Shown one piece after another: positions 47,820 through 57,144 of a DNA stretch of 64,000 bases. This stretch comes from Deltaproteobacteria bacterium ADurb.Bin151 (lineage in GTDB: Bacteria; Desulfobacterota; Syntrophia; Syntrophales; Smithellaceae): positions 1 to 64,000 of the forward strand of contig MWDG01000005.1 in the NCBI GenBank assembly GCA_002070455.1. Reading direction: 5' to 3'. Each line of letters opens with the position of its first letter. Within the stretch, counting starts at the first letter, position 1. The position numbers and the translations under genes were made by a program. The notes under the pieces were generated by a model, which saw only the letters and a program-made list of their open reading frames with translations, was not told the DNA's origin and made no database searches.

Positions 47820-48473
47820 ATGACAGCAGCAACCGAACAGGCGTTGAGCGGACTGCGCGATCTTTCCATGATCAAATGGTACATTATTCCTCTTCTGGCC
47901 ATTGTGTTTTATGTTTATTCGCGCGAAATCAAGGATGCGAGAAAGACCGGTGACTGGAATGCGGTTCTTGCCGGGTTGACCATTTTCGGCGTTGATTTCT
48001 TCAACGAAACCTGGAACGGATGGGTTCTGCATTTTACTCAACGTTCCGCTTTCTGGACAACTCCCGGTGACACTGCACTGCGCACGATGGTCGGATGGAA
48101 TATTGAAATCATGTTCATGTTTTTGCTGGTGGGCATTATTTATTACAATACGCTTTCTGAAAGCAAAAAAGAGAAAATTATGGGGCTTCCCGAAAAATGG
48201 TTCTGGGCAATCGGATACAGCGTATTTTGTGTCTTTGTGGAATGCCTGCTGAACATTGGCGGACATCTTGTCTGGGAGTATCCCTTCTGGTATCTGTCCT
48301 TCAAAGGCGTCTGGCTGATTTTCCTGATCGGTTACTTCCACTTCTTCTGCTTCGCCATTTTAGTCATTAGTCTCAAATCAATGAAGGCCAAGTTGACGAC
48401 CCTCAGTATTATTTACGCCGTGCCAATTGTGATGAATGTCCTTGCTTTCGGATTCTGGGGCTGGAAATACTAG
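47820..48473 (+). CDS. Multi-pass membrane protein of unknown function
   Basis: 217 residues, with about six hydrophobic segments (IKWYIIPLLAIVFYVY, WNAVLAGLTIFGVDFF, WNIEIMFMFLLVGIIYY, IGYSVFCVFVECLLNIGG, GVWLIFLIGYFHFFCFAILV, LSIIYAVPIVMNVLAFGF). A tryptophan-rich central motif, FNETWNGWVLHFTQRSAFW, is notable. No family recognised. AAGGAGG precedes the ATG. The gene is convergent with the hemerythrin gene. Confidence 0.6.
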   Translation: MTAATEQALSGLRDLSMIKWYIIPLLAIVFYVYSREIKDARKTGDWNAVLAGLTIFGVDFFNETWNGWVLHFTQRSAFWTTPGDTALRTMVGWNIEIMFMFLLVGIIYYNTLSESKKEKIMGLPEKWFWAIGYSVFCVFVECLLNIGGHLVWEYPFWYLSFKGVWLIFLIGYFHFFCFAILVISLKSMKAKLTTLSIIYAVPIVMNVLAFGFWGWKY

Positions 48474-48482
48474 AAGGATGAT

Positions 48483-48517
48483 GCGTCATGCGCTGTTTTC
48501 ACGACAGCGCATGACGC
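48483..48517. terminator. Hairpin between convergent genes
   Basis: Perfect 14-bp stem GCGTCATGCGCTGT / ACAGCGCATGACGC with a 7-nt loop TTTCACG, lying 10 bp after the membrane-protein stop and before the hemerythrin stop. It lacks a clear T-run on either side, so termination may be Rho-assisted or weak. Confidence 0.6.
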
Positions 48518-48527
48518 CACAGATGGT

Positions 48528-49064
48528 TTACAGTCGGCTGTAGTCTTCGACAACCTTGTTATATTTTTCGTGGATCATTTTTCGGTCAAACTCCCAGAAT
48601 TGGGTCAGCATTTTTTCCTGTTCGTCTTTGCTGAAATATTCCTGGCAGGGGTAAAAGAAGTGTTTGTCTTCCTTCTCGATGTGTTTGGGATAGAAACTTC
48701 CCAGTTCTCTTGTCAGACGGATAATTTCACCAAGCTTTCCTTCCTCTCCCGATAAGAATGCTTCTTTTGCGGCAACAATCTGTGCCGTGGTTTTTCGGCC
48801 CCACACATGTTCATCAAACAGTTCCTGCATGGTTTTTTTCAGTTCGGCGGTCAGCTCTTTCTGAGCCAGATTCCGAAACAGAATTTCTTCTTCTTTGCCG
48901 TGATGTGTCCGGTCCGCATACATGCGGATAAAATCAACGGCCGTGTCAATGATGATAGGATTTATTTTTTTATCCGTTTCCGCCTTGTCGATGTGCCGCA
49001 TCAGGTGGCCAAGCATTTTCTCAATCAGGCGGTGTTCCCACATTAAAGGTCCAATCGGCTTCAT
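48528..49064 (-). CDS. Hemerythrin-domain protein
   Basis: 178 residues from the ATG at 49064, which has AAGGAGG 7-8 nt upstream (an ATG at 49085 precedes that site). Four-helix hemerythrin ligands: WEHRLIEKM, RTHHGKEEEILF, DEHVWGR and KHIEKEDKHFFYP. Binds a di-iron site, used for O2 or NO sensing or storage, consistent with the anaerobe's oxygen-defence genes. No signal or membrane segment. Confidence 0.9.
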   Translation of the reverse strand: MKPIGPLMWEHRLIEKMLGHLMRHIDKAETDKKINPIIIDTAVDFIRMYADRTHHGKEEEILFRNLAQKELTAELKKTMQELFDEHVWGRKTTAQIVAAKEAFLSGEEGKLGEIIRLTRELGSFYPKHIEKEDKHFFYPCQEYFSKDEQEKMLTQFWEFDRKMIHEKYNKVVEDYSRL

Positions 49065-49156
49065 TGATTCGTCCTCCTTTTTCATGATGATCGTATTTTG
49101 GTGAAGATCTGTAACTTATGTACGCTTCATTATACCATTGTAAATCTCGGATAGCT

Positions 49157-49186
49157 ATTGCAACTTGGTTGCAATTTTGGTACACT
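49157..49186 (+). promoter_or_regulatory. Metal-transporter promoter with palindromic operator
   Basis: A perfect inverted repeat ATTGCAAC-TTG-GTTGCAAT (49157-49175) contains TTGCAA (49158-49163), which with a 17-bp spacer and TACACT (49181-49186) can serve as promoter. Location about 125 bp upstream of the znuA-like start suggests a Zur/Fur-type metal repressor site; which protein binds it is inference. Confidence 0.65.
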
Positions 49187-49310
49187 CGCAAACGAAACAG
49201 GAAAGCTGTCAGGCATATTTTCTTGCGTAAGCTTCGCATGGGGCAGGTTTTTCCAGAATGCCTTGGCACATGCACATCAAGAAAACATTTAGGGACGAGG
49301 ATCATCAGTG

Positions 49311-50279
49311 ATGAATGCAAAAAAAATAATCTTGTTTTTCTTGATCGTGCTTTTCTTTACGGTGAGCTGTAAACAGGCGGACGAGCCTCCCGGGGAAAAT
49401 GCACGTCTGAAAGTTGTTGCCACCATTTTCCCTCTCTATGATTTTGCCCGCAATATCGGAGGCGATAAAATCAAGGTAACCATGCTGCTTCCGCCTTCAT
49501 CCGATCCTCATCATTATGAGCTGAAGCCCGATGACATTATACGGATCGGTAAAACGAATGTTTTTCTTTTTACCAGTTTTGAAATGGAGCCCTGGGCCCG
49601 CAAAGTGATTGATACCGTCGCCGACAAAAAGAACATGCTGGCGGTCGAAACCGGACAGGGTGCCCTGTTTCTGCCTCTGCCACAGCATCACGAACATCAC
49701 TCAGGGAATCCGTCCGGCCTGAAGGAAAATAACGCTGATCATGCGGCAAAGGCTGATCCACATATCTGGCTGGACTTTGATAACGCGCAGAAAATGATCG
49801 ACAACATCACAAAAGCATTCATTCTCAAGGATCCGATTAACAGTTTATTTTATGAAAAAAATGCACGGGACTATAAATTCAGACTGATCGATCTGGATAA
49901 AAAATATCGTGAGCAGCTGTCCAACTGTAAAACAAGAACTATCCTGCATGCCGGTCACTGGGCCTTTGCTTACCCCGCGAAGCGTTACCGTTTACAATAC
50001 ATGGCCGCTTATAATATATCGACGGACGCAGAACCGTCGCCGCAGCAGATCCTGGCGCTGATTGAAAAGATCAAAGATCAAAAGCTGCCGTATATTTACT
50101 ATGAAGATCTTGCCGCGCCAAGACTGGCCGCGACCATTGCCTCTGAAACCGGCGCAGGTTTGCTCAAACTCAGCAATGGACAGGACATCCGTAAAAAAGA
50201 CATTCTAAATGGTATATCGTTCGTGTTCCTGATGGAACGAAATCTCGAAAATCTGAAAAAGGGAATGCAATGCCCGTAG
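49311..50279 (+). CDS. ZnuA-type metal ABC transporter substrate-binding lipoprotein
   Basis: About 322 residues from ATG 49311 (a GTG at 49308 is equally possible). Lipobox FFTVSC, then metal-site motifs: PLYDFARNIGG, SSDPHHYELKPDD, a His-rich loop (PLPQHHEHHSG), ADPHIWLDF, and HAGHWAFAYPAKRY. The His-rich loop points to zinc rather than manganese, though this is not proof. It is the first gene of a znuA-C-B-like operon with 10-bp overlap to the ATPase gene. Confidence 0.88.
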   Translation: MNAKKIILFFLIVLFFTVSCKQADEPPGENARLKVVATIFPLYDFARNIGGDKIKVTMLLPPSSDPHHYELKPDDIIRIGKTNVFLFTSFEMEPWARKVIDTVADKKNMLAVETGQGALFLPLPQHHEHHSGNPSGLKENNADHAAKADPHIWLDFDNAQKMIDNITKAFILKDPINSLFYEKNARDYKFRLIDLDKKYREQLSNCKTRTILHAGHWAFAYPAKRYRLQYMAAYNISTDAEPSPQQILALIEKIKDQKLPYIYYEDLAAPRLAATIASETGAGLLKLSNGQDIRKKDILNGISFVFLMERNLENLKKGMQCP

Positions 50280-51007
50280 TTCGCGTTGATAATCTGACTT
50301 TCCGCTACAACGGCATCGATGTGCTCAGCAACATTTCTTTTGCCGTAGAAAAGGGATTGTATCTGGGGATTGTGGGACCCAACGGCTCTGGCAAAAGTAC
50401 TCTGATTAAAAATATCCTGGGCATTTTGCGGCCGGAAAAGGGCAGGGTGGAATTGTTCGGCAGGCCCCTTTCTGATTTCAGGCAATGGGAAAGAATCGGT
50501 TATCTGCCGCAGCGTCTCAGCGCCCTGAATACGCATTTTCCAGGGACAGTTGAAGAAATTATTCAGATGGGTTTGTCTAAAAAAGATCAGGACACTCTTA
50601 CACGAACATTGAAGATGATGGCAATCGCTCATCTGGGTTCACGTTTGATTGGCGAACTTTCTTACGGGGAGCAGCAGCGGGCCATGCTGGCCAGGGCGCT
50701 CATCCGGCGGCCGGAATTACTGATCTTTGATGAACCGACCACCGCACTGGATCCGGAAACGCGGGAGATGTTTTATTCACTCACCGGTGAGATGAACCGG
50801 CAGGAGGGAACCACCGTTATTCTTGTGACCCATGATATCGGTGTTATCGGAGAATACGCCCGCAATCTTCTTTATTTGGACAAGAAAGTCATCTTTTCCG
50901 GGACGTTCAAGGAATTCTGTTCCTCCCGGGACATGGCTGGAATTTTTGGCCCGTCAAGCCAGCACATTATCTGCCATCAACACGATCGCACCGGGGGAAC
51001 CATCTGA
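50270..51007 (+). CDS. Metal ABC transporter ATPase (ZnuC-like)
   Basis: 245 residues. Walker A GPNGSGKST, signature LSYGEQQRAMLARAL, Walker B LLIFDEPTTALDP and switch His in VTHD. Energises uptake of zinc or another divalent metal with the adjacent ZnuA- and ZnuB-like proteins. It overlaps both neighbours (10 bp and 1 bp). Confidence 0.92.
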   Translation: MPVVRVDNLTFRYNGIDVLSNISFAVEKGLYLGIVGPNGSGKSTLIKNILGILRPEKGRVELFGRPLSDFRQWERIGYLPQRLSALNTHFPGTVEEIIQMGLSKKDQDTLTRTLKMMAIAHLGSRLIGELSYGEQQRAMLARALIRRPELLIFDEPTTALDPETREMFYSLTGEMNRQEGTTVILVTHDIGVIGEYARNLLYLDKKVIFSGTFKEFCSSRDMAGIFGPSSQHIICHQHDRTGGTI

Positions 51008-51834
51008 TGGATTTGATGGAAGTCATGAGATACGGATTTGTCCAGCGGGCAATGATTGCGGGTGTATTGATTGCCGCCGTTTCAGCCCTTCTGGGAATGT
51101 TTCTTGTTTTACGGAGGTTTTCCCTGATCGGTGACGGCCTGGCCCACACGACCTTCGGAAGTGTGGCCGTTGTCCTTTTAATCGGTATCAGCCCGCTTTA
51201 TGTTACCGTGGCGGCGCTTCCGCTGGTGATCATTTCCTCCCTGGCCATTTACAAGTTAACGTCGTCTAGGAAGATCAATGCGGATTCGGCCATCGGAATC
51301 ATTTCTTCGCTGGGGATTGCTGCGGGTGTTGTCCTGGCCAGTTTGTCCGGTGGATACAATGTTGATTTATTCAGCTATCTTTTTGGAAATATTTTGACGG
51401 TCAACAATACCGAACTGATTCTTGCTTTTATTGTATTTGTGATGGTTTTAGCCGTGGTTGTTTATTTCTACGATGATCTTTTTGCCCTGACCTTTGATCA
51501 GGAGCTGGCTTGCAGCATGGGAATCAACACCGGACGGATCAACATCCTTCTTTTCCTGCTGACAGCCGTTGCCGCCGTTTTGGCCATGAAGGTTGCCGGT
51601 ATCATGCTGGTGTCCGCGATGCTGATCCTTCCCGCACTCACTGCTCTTCAGATGTCCATGAGTTTCCGGAAAACACTGATTGCCGCGGTCGGCTTTGCTG
51701 TCGGAGCTGTTCTTTGCGGAATCATCATCGCTTTTATTCTGAATTTGCCGGCCGGCGCAATGATTGTCCTTTTGAACATCTGCTTTCTTTCCGTAGTTTT
51801 TGTGGTTAAAAAACTTTACGTACCGAGGAGGTAA
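51007..51834 (+). CDS. Metal ABC transporter permease (ZnuB-like)
   Basis: 275 residues, eight or nine hydrophobic segments. ABC-3 family signature: GMFLVLRRFSLIGDGLAHTTFG, ISSLGIAAGVVLASL, AMKVAGIMLVSAMLILPALTALQ. It is the membrane channel of the Znu-like importer. Confidence 0.92.
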   Translation: MDLMEVMRYGFVQRAMIAGVLIAAVSALLGMFLVLRRFSLIGDGLAHTTFGSVAVVLLIGISPLYVTVAALPLVIISSLAIYKLTSSRKINADSAIGIISSLGIAAGVVLASLSGGYNVDLFSYLFGNILTVNNTELILAFIVFVMVLAVVVYFYDDLFALTFDQELACSMGINTGRINILLFLLTAVAAVLAMKVAGIMLVSAMLILPALTALQMSMSFRKTLIAAVGFAVGAVLCGIIIAFILNLPAGAMIVLLNICFLSVVFVVKKLYVPRR

Positions 51835-51840
51835 GGCACG

Positions 51841-52758
51841 GTGTCGTTAGTTAAAATATTTGCATCGTTTTCCAACCTTCTTTTTATTCTGGCCATTGTG
51901 CCGGGAATCTTTCTGCCGCAAGCCGCGCATACGGTTTCCTTTCTGGTCTTGCCTGCATTAATGATTGTACAAGCATTAACCCTGCTGCGTTTTCCCGGGG
52001 GGTTTTTTCATGAGCCAAAAAAACTTGTTTCCGGAGCCCTCTGGGGCAACCTGATGAACTATCTGATTTTAGGAAATCTGATTATTCTGGGAAGCATTTT
52101 TCTGATACCAGATGAAAGACTTTGGGTTGGTCTGGTTCTGGTTGCCGCTGTGCCCCCTGCAGTCTCGGTCTTGCCTCTGGGATTAAAACTGCAAACTGAT
52201 AAAATATTGCTCCTGGAGGGCCTCGCCGGAGCTTATGTAGGGGCAATCATTCTGATGCCACTGATAGGCATCGCATTTCTCAAATTTATTCCGGTTCAAT
52301 ACGATAAATTAATCATATTATTCTTCACCTTGATCGTTCTGCCGCTCATTCTGTCCCGAATTGCGGTTGATCGGAACTGGGATTCCCGGATCATGCAGTA
52401 TCAGGGTACCATTTCCAATGTTTGTTTCTTTATAGTGTTTTACGCACTGGCATCCAGTAATGCAAATCTGATTAAAGAATGGCCGCTGGAAATCATCCTG
52501 ATTTCCGTTCTCGCGTTTAGTGTCATCTTTCTGATCTGGATCGTTCTGACGCTGATCGGCTGGTTTTATAAAATATCCCCTTCAAAAATAAAATCGCTCA
52601 TGCTTTTAGGAACCATGAAAAATTACGGAATGGCCGGCGGAATTGCCCTGTATCTTTTCAATCATGAGGCGGCTTTACCTGCTTTGATCTTTTCTGTTTT
52701 CATGTTTGGTCAGGTGACCCTGATGAAATTATGGGCGAGAAATGACTTGCCCGATTAG
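51841..52758 (+). CDS. BASS-like multi-pass permease
   Basis: 305 residues from a GTG at 51841. About ten hydrophobic segments. The order of segments, a Pro-rich motif (VAAVPPAVSVLPLGLKLQ) and a second similar region (LMLLGTMKNYGMAGGIALYLF) resemble the bile acid:Na+ symporter/arsenite efflux superfamily (BASS). Substrate unknown. It starts 7 bp after znuB and is probably in the same transcript. Confidence 0.6.
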   Translation: MSLVKIFASFSNLLFILAIVPGIFLPQAAHTVSFLVLPALMIVQALTLLRFPGGFFHEPKKLVSGALWGNLMNYLILGNLIILGSIFLIPDERLWVGLVLVAAVPPAVSVLPLGLKLQTDKILLLEGLAGAYVGAIILMPLIGIAFLKFIPVQYDKLIILFFTLIVLPLILSRIAVDRNWDSRIMQYQGTISNVCFFIVFYALASSNANLIKEWPLEIILISVLAFSVIFLIWIVLTLIGWFYKISPSKIKSLMLLGTMKNYGMAGGIALYLFNHEAALPALIFSVFMFGQVTLMKLWARNDLPD

Positions 52759-52791
52759 GAATCGGAACCACATGTGCCGGATAACTAACAT

Positions 52792-52819
52792 TTGACAAAA
52801 CGCGCAGGCTGCCTATACT
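52792..52819 (+). promoter_or_regulatory. Promoter of the superoxide dismutase gene
   Basis: TTGACA (52792-52797), 16-bp spacer, TATACT (52814-52819), start near 52826 and AAAGGAG before the ATG. Confidence 0.65.
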
Positions 52820-52852
52820 AATCTGAAATAACCACAGAAAGGAGATCAAGAT

Positions 52853-53446
52853 ATGGCTGTAAATTTACCCGACCTTCCTTACGCGAAAGACGCGCTGTCC
52901 CCGTATATCAGCGCAAATACATTGGAATTTCATCATGGCAAGCATCACAAAACGTATGTGGACAACATAAATAAGTTGATTGACGGGACTGATCTGGAAG
53001 GGAAGACACTGGAAGAAATTATCGCCAATTCCGCAAAGGATCCAGCCAGGGCGGGTATCTTTAATAATGCCGCGCAGGTCTGGAATCATTCTTTTTACTG
53101 GAAATGTCTGAAGCCTAAAGGAGGTGGAGCTCCGACGGGAGAAATTGCCGCTAAAATTAATTCCACTTTTGGCAGTTATGATAAGTTTGCGGAAGAATTC
53201 AAGAATGCCGGTACAACGCAGTTTGGGAGCGGTTGGGCATGGCTGGTTCTGGATGGAAATGACTTAAAAATAACCAAAACGCCGAATGCCGACACCCCGT
53301 TGGTCCATGGACAAAAAGCTCTGCTTACGATTGATGTCTGGGAGCATGCCTATTATCTGGATTACCAGAACCGTCGGCCTGATTATCTTACGGCAGTGAT
53401 CCAGAACCTGATTAATTGGGATTTTGTGAACTCCAATTTAGGATGA
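52853..53446 (+). CDS. sodB: Superoxide dismutase, Fe-type
   Basis: 197 residues. Metal ligands: His in LEFHHGKHHKTYVDN and NHSFYW, and DVWEHAYYLDYQNRR. The GTTQFGSGWAWLV motif, with the glutamine in its iron-type position, fits an Fe-SOD. Converts superoxide to H2O2 and O2. Monocistronic with its own promoter and terminator. Confidence 0.93.
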   Translation: MAVNLPDLPYAKDALSPYISANTLEFHHGKHHKTYVDNINKLIDGTDLEGKTLEEIIANSAKDPARAGIFNNAAQVWNHSFYWKCLKPKGGGAPTGEIAAKINSTFGSYDKFAEEFKNAGTTQFGSGWAWLVLDGNDLKITKTPNADTPLVHGQKALLTIDVWEHAYYLDYQNRRPDYLTAVIQNLINWDFVNSNLG

Positions 53447-53479
53447 TATCCCTTCGGGTTTGTAATCGAATAGACAATA

Positions 53480-53517
53480 AAAAAGACGGGAACTTGTTAA
53501 CAAGTTCCCGTCTTTTT
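53480..53517. terminator. Bidirectional intrinsic terminator
   Basis: Perfect 17-bp stem AAAAAGACGGGAACTTG / CAAGTTCCCGTCTTTTT with loop TTAA, between sodB and the convergent IHF-like gene. Confidence 0.92.
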
Positions 53518-53539
53518 ATGAGAAGCATTTGCAGGATTA

Positions 53540-53821
53540 CTAAATTTTTTTATCGACCCGGTCTTTGAGTTCTTTGCCTACTTTGAAAAAAGGCAGTTTT
53601 TTAGGCTCAACTTTAATTTTTGTGCCGGTTTTCGGGTTTCTTCCTGTGTAGGAGCCATATTCTTTAACAACAAAGCTTCCGAATCCCCGGATTTCGATAC
53701 GTCCGCCGTTTTTCAGCTCATCGGTAAAACCTTTAAAAACAAGGTTTACAACGTCAATTGCTTTTTTCTCTGTTAAATTAAGCTTTTTGCTCAAAGCTTC
53801 AATAAGACCGGACTTGTTCAT
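53540..53821 (-). CDS. IHF/HU-family DNA-bending protein (IHF-beta-like)
   Basis: 93 residues. Beta-arm motif RGFGSFVVKEYGSYTGRNPKTG followed by LPFFKVGKELKDRV is the IHF-beta style. A second family member (HU) is encoded at 57.2-57.5 kb. GGAGGCTC precedes the ATG. Bends DNA in recombination, replication and sigma-54 transcription. Confidence 0.85.
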   Translation of the reverse strand: MNKSGLIEALSKKLNLTEKKAIDVVNLVFKGFTDELKNGGRIEIRGFGSFVVKEYGSYTGRNPKTGTKIKVEPKKLPFFKVGKELKDRVDKKI

Positions 53822-53929
53822 AGAGCCTCCTTAAGACTATTAACAGGATGGATCGCCTGATATTGTGATGCTGATCACCTTGCACGTCGGCGACTATTAT
53901 TTATTTTTCAACGATTGTCAAGAATATTT

Positions 53930-54661
53930 TTACCTTTTTTGACCACTGGAGTCATTTAGCAACTGTCGGATTTCACCGCCTTTCAGGTGCCGCCACTGTC
54001 CTTCTTTAATGCCCGTCAAAGTGATTTTACCGATGGATTCCCTCACCAAGCGGGTAACCTTACGGCCGGTGGCCTCAAATCCTCTCCGAATTATTCTGTT
54101 TTTCCCCTCACGAAGTGTGAGACTGAGCCAGGTGCTTTTATCATTGATCTTTTCAATCTTTAAATTTTCCGGTTTGAATACCGTATCCGGCAATTTGACG
54201 CCGTTGACGAATTGTTTGAATTCTTCCTTGCTTAAACGGCCTGAAATTTTAACCCGATAGGTTTTGGGTACCTGAAAACGGGGATGTTGAATCTTTTGCG
54301 CAAAATCTCCATCATTGGTGAGAAGTAGAAGCCCTGAAGAATCATAGTCTAAGCGGCCGACCGGGTAAACCCTTTCCGGGACATCTTTGATCAGGTCCGC
54401 AACAGTCGGCCTTTTCTGCGGATCGGACATGGTGGTGACATATTCCGCCGGTTTATGCAGTGCGATATAGCAGGGGGTGGTTTCCAGGGAAATGGTGTTG
54501 CCGTCAATACGGATGACATCTTTTTGGGGATCAGCTTTGACTCCTAATTCGGTAACTATTTCTCCATTGATGCTTACACGTCCCGATGTAATCAGCACTT
54601 CCGCGTGACGTCGCGATGCAATGCCCGCTGCGGCGATAATCTTCTGAAGGCGTTCTTTCAT
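53930..54661 (-). CDS. rluB: 23S rRNA pseudouridine synthase (RluB family)
   Basis: 243 residues. S4 RNA-binding domain (RLQKIIAAAGIASRRHAEVLI), then the RsuA/RluB catalytic motif GRLDYDSSGLLLLTNDGDF with the essential Asp, and LREGKNRIIRRGFEATG. Its start overlaps the scpB stop, so it forms one unit with scpA and scpB. Confidence 0.9.
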   Translation of the reverse strand: MKERLQKIIAAAGIASRRHAEVLITSGRVSINGEIVTELGVKADPQKDVIRIDGNTISLETTPCYIALHKPAEYVTTMSDPQKRPTVADLIKDVPERVYPVGRLDYDSSGLLLLTNDGDFAQKIQHPRFQVPKTYRVKISGRLSKEEFKQFVNGVKLPDTVFKPENLKIEKINDKSTWLSLTLREGKNRIIRRGFEATGRKVTRLVRESIGKITLTGIKEGQWRHLKGGEIRQLLNDSSGQKR

Positions 54662-55311
54662 GAATCATTATCATCCTCAGAAATCTCTTCGGGAATTTCC
54701 TGAGAAATCTGTTTCTCGAAAGATTCCTGTGTTATAATTTGTTGTTCGCCGACGTTTTCCTCTGCCGTTTCCAGGTCAAGTGCGCTTTGTTGTTCGGTAA
54801 TTTCCGTAAGTTCCCTCATGGTCGGCAGATCCGTCAGTTCTTTGAGATTGAATACTTCCAGAAATTTCTTTGTGGTGCCGTAGATGATTGGTTTTCCGGG
54901 AGCGTCCTTGCGTCCCATGATCCTGATCAGTTTCTTTTCCAGAAGGCCTTTGAGCGGCGCGCTGACGTCTACCCCCCGAACAGTTTCGATTTCCGCTTTG
55001 ACAATTGGCTGCCGGTAGGCAACGATTGCCAGCGTTTCGAGCGCTGCGGGAGAGAGGGATCCGGGTTTTGTGCCTTTAAGCTTTTTGATCCAGAGGGCCA
55101 GTTCGGGCCTTGTGCGAAACTGAAAACCACCGGCGACTTCCTGTATGCTGATGCCACTCTGGCGTTCTTCATATGCGGCAATGAGTTTATCCAGGGCGTC
55201 TTTCACTTCTGTTTTATCCACACCGTCCAGGACGGCGCAGATTTTTTCCAGCGGCAGGGGGGATTCGGACGCAAAAATTAACGCTTCAATAACGGCAGGT
55301 ATGTTATCCAT
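54658..55311 (-). CDS. scpB: Segregation and condensation protein B
   Basis: 217 residues with two winged helices; ALIFASESPLPLEKI and LSPAALETLAIVAYRQPIVKAEIETVRGVD are the family signature. Acts with ScpA and SMC in chromosome condensation. The C-terminus is Glu-rich and disordered. Confidence 0.93.
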   Translation of the reverse strand: MDNIPAVIEALIFASESPLPLEKICAVLDGVDKTEVKDALDKLIAAYEERQSGISIQEVAGGFQFRTRPELALWIKKLKGTKPGSLSPAALETLAIVAYRQPIVKAEIETVRGVDVSAPLKGLLEKKLIRIMGRKDAPGKPIIYGTTKKFLEVFNLKELTDLPTMRELTEITEQQSALDLETAEENVGEQQIITQESFEKQISQEIPEEISEDDNDS

Positions 55312-56058
55312 TTAAGACTCCACGGCCGGGAAAATTCGAATGACACCAAACGCCGCTGTCTGATAGGCCTTGACCATTTTCAGCTTGATCAGCTCCAGCA
55401 AGGCCAGAAATGTATAGACGATGCGGCGGCGGTCTTTTCGTTCACCCAGCAACTCTTCAAAGGTAAGGTTTCTTTCGCGCGTCAGGCGATCCATAACATC
55501 GTTGATGATATCCGTCAGCGACAATTTCTCCAGGTCAATTTCCAGGAGTTCTTTGTTGTCCAGGCGTGCAACAATATTGTGAAAGGCTTCAATCAGTTCA
55601 AATATACTCGCTTCGATCAGTTCGTCATCCTCCGGTCGAGATCGGATCATGTCTTCCGGCAGGGCAGCGGATCGAACGAACACATCCCTTTCGAGAAGAG
55701 GTCTTTTAGCCAGCTTTTCGGCTGCCTCCTTGAAAGCCTGGTACTCGATCAATTGGCGGACCAGTTCCGAGCGAGGATCCTCTTCCAGATCCTCTTCGGA
55801 GGGATCCTCCGGTATGGGCAGCAGCATGCGGGACTTGATATGAATCAGGGTGGAAGCCATGACCAGGTACTCACCGGCCAGGTCCAGGTTCAATGATTTG
55901 ATCATATGAATGTAGTCGAGATACTGCTGTGTGATAAGAGCAATGGGAATGTTGTAAATGTCGATCTCGTTCTTTTTTATCAGATATAACAGCAGATCCA
56001 GCGGACCCTCAAAAATGTCCAGCTTGATCGCGTAATCTGTCGAAAGTTCTTCATTCAT
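55312..56058 (-). CDS. scpA: Segregation and condensation protein A (kleisin)
   Basis: 248 residues. FEGPLDLLLYLIKKNEIDIYNIPIALITQQYLDYI at the N-terminus (SMC neck contact) and a C-terminal winged helix that contacts the SMC head (FLALLELIKLKMVKAYQ). Abuts scpB with no gap. Confidence 0.93.
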   Translation of the reverse strand: MNEELSTDYAIKLDIFEGPLDLLLYLIKKNEIDIYNIPIALITQQYLDYIHMIKSLNLDLAGEYLVMASTLIHIKSRMLLPIPEDPSEEDLEEDPRSELVRQLIEYQAFKEAAEKLAKRPLLERDVFVRSAALPEDMIRSRPEDDELIEASIFELIEAFHNIVARLDNKELLEIDLEKLSLTDIINDVMDRLTRERNLTFEELLGERKDRRRIVYTFLALLELIKLKMVKAYQTAAFGVIRIFPAVES

Positions 56059-56120
56059 AGAAAAATCAAACGCCTTGCAGCAAGCCAGGGAAAATGAACG
56101 CTCGTCGGGCGTGAGCGGGA

Positions 56121-57110
56121 TTAAATTTTTATCGCTTCACGAACCTCTTCCATTGTCTGCCTTGCGATTTTTGCAGCTCTGCCGTTACCGTCAGCTATGA
56201 TATCATGAATTTCCTGCAAATGGTTCTGGTAATAATCCATGCGTTCATGTACGGGCGCCAGGGATTCTTCAATACGGGACGCCAGCATTTTTTTGCATTC
56301 AATGCATCCGATCCCGGCAACCCTGCAGGCCTGGTTGATTTCAGCCACGGTCTCCGCGGGTGAATAGATTCCGTGAAATGTAAAAACATTGCAGATATCG
56401 GGATTCCCCGGATCTTTTTTTCTCATTCGCTGCGGATCGGTAAACATGGATGCGACTTTCCGGTGAAGCTCCTTTCCACGATCGGACAGATAAATAGAAT
56501 TGTCATAGGACTTGCTCATTTTCCGGCCATCGGTACCCAGAAGCTTCGGAACGCTTGTTAAAAGGGGTTCCGGTACGGGGAAGACTTCTTTATAAAGAAA
56601 ATTGAAACGGCGGGCGATCTCGCGGGTCAGTTCGATATGCGGCAGCTGGTCCACGCCGACGGGCACTCCATAGGCCTTGTACATGATGATGTCGGCAGCC
56701 TGCAGGACGGGATAACCCAGGAAACCGAAAGTGGACAGGTCCCGGGAAGTCAGTTCCGCCTGCATTTCCTTGTAGGTGGGATTACGCTGCAGCCAGGCCA
56801 GAGGGGTGATCATGGAAAGCAGCAGAAATAATTCCGCATGTTCTTTCACTGCCGATTGAACAAAAAGGGTGCTTTTTTTCGGATCGAGACCGGCGGCCAG
56901 CCAGTCGATCAGCATGTTCAGGGTATTGTCCTTGATGCATTCTGTAGAACTGTATTCGCTGGTGATTGCGTGCCAGTCAGCCACGAAATAAAAACAGTCG
57001 TACTTGCCGCTTTCCTGCAATTCCACCCAGTTGCCCAGCGCGCCGTGCAAATTTCCCAGATGCAGAAGCCCGGTGGGTCTCATCCCGCTGAGAATTCTTT
57101 TTTGAATCAA
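56121..57110 (-). CDS. trpS: Tryptophan--tRNA ligase
   Basis: About 329 residues from a TTG at 57110-57108, which has AAGGAG 8 nt upstream; the longer ATG at 57164 lies inside the HU/trpS hairpin. Class I synthetase: GMRPTGLLHLGNL (HIGH-like HLGN), VDQLPHIELTREIARR, and GRKMSKSYDNSIYLSD (KMSKS). Charges tRNA-Trp. It may also be expressed from a promoter in the intergenic hairpin. Confidence 0.93.
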   Translation of the reverse strand: MIQKRILSGMRPTGLLHLGNLHGALGNWVELQESGKYDCFYFVADWHAITSEYSSTECIKDNTLNMLIDWLAAGLDPKKSTLFVQSAVKEHAELFLLLSMITPLAWLQRNPTYKEMQAELTSRDLSTFGFLGYPVLQAADIIMYKAYGVPVGVDQLPHIELTREIARRFNFLYKEVFPVPEPLLTSVPKLLGTDGRKMSKSYDNSIYLSDRGKELHRKVASMFTDPQRMRKKDPGNPDICNVFTFHGIYSPAETVAEINQACRVAGIGCIECKKMLASRIEESLAPVHERMDYYQNHLQEIHDIIADGNGRAAKIARQTMEEVREAIKI

Positions 57111-57144
57111 AACAAAAACTCCTTGCTGCAGTTGAATAAATGCA

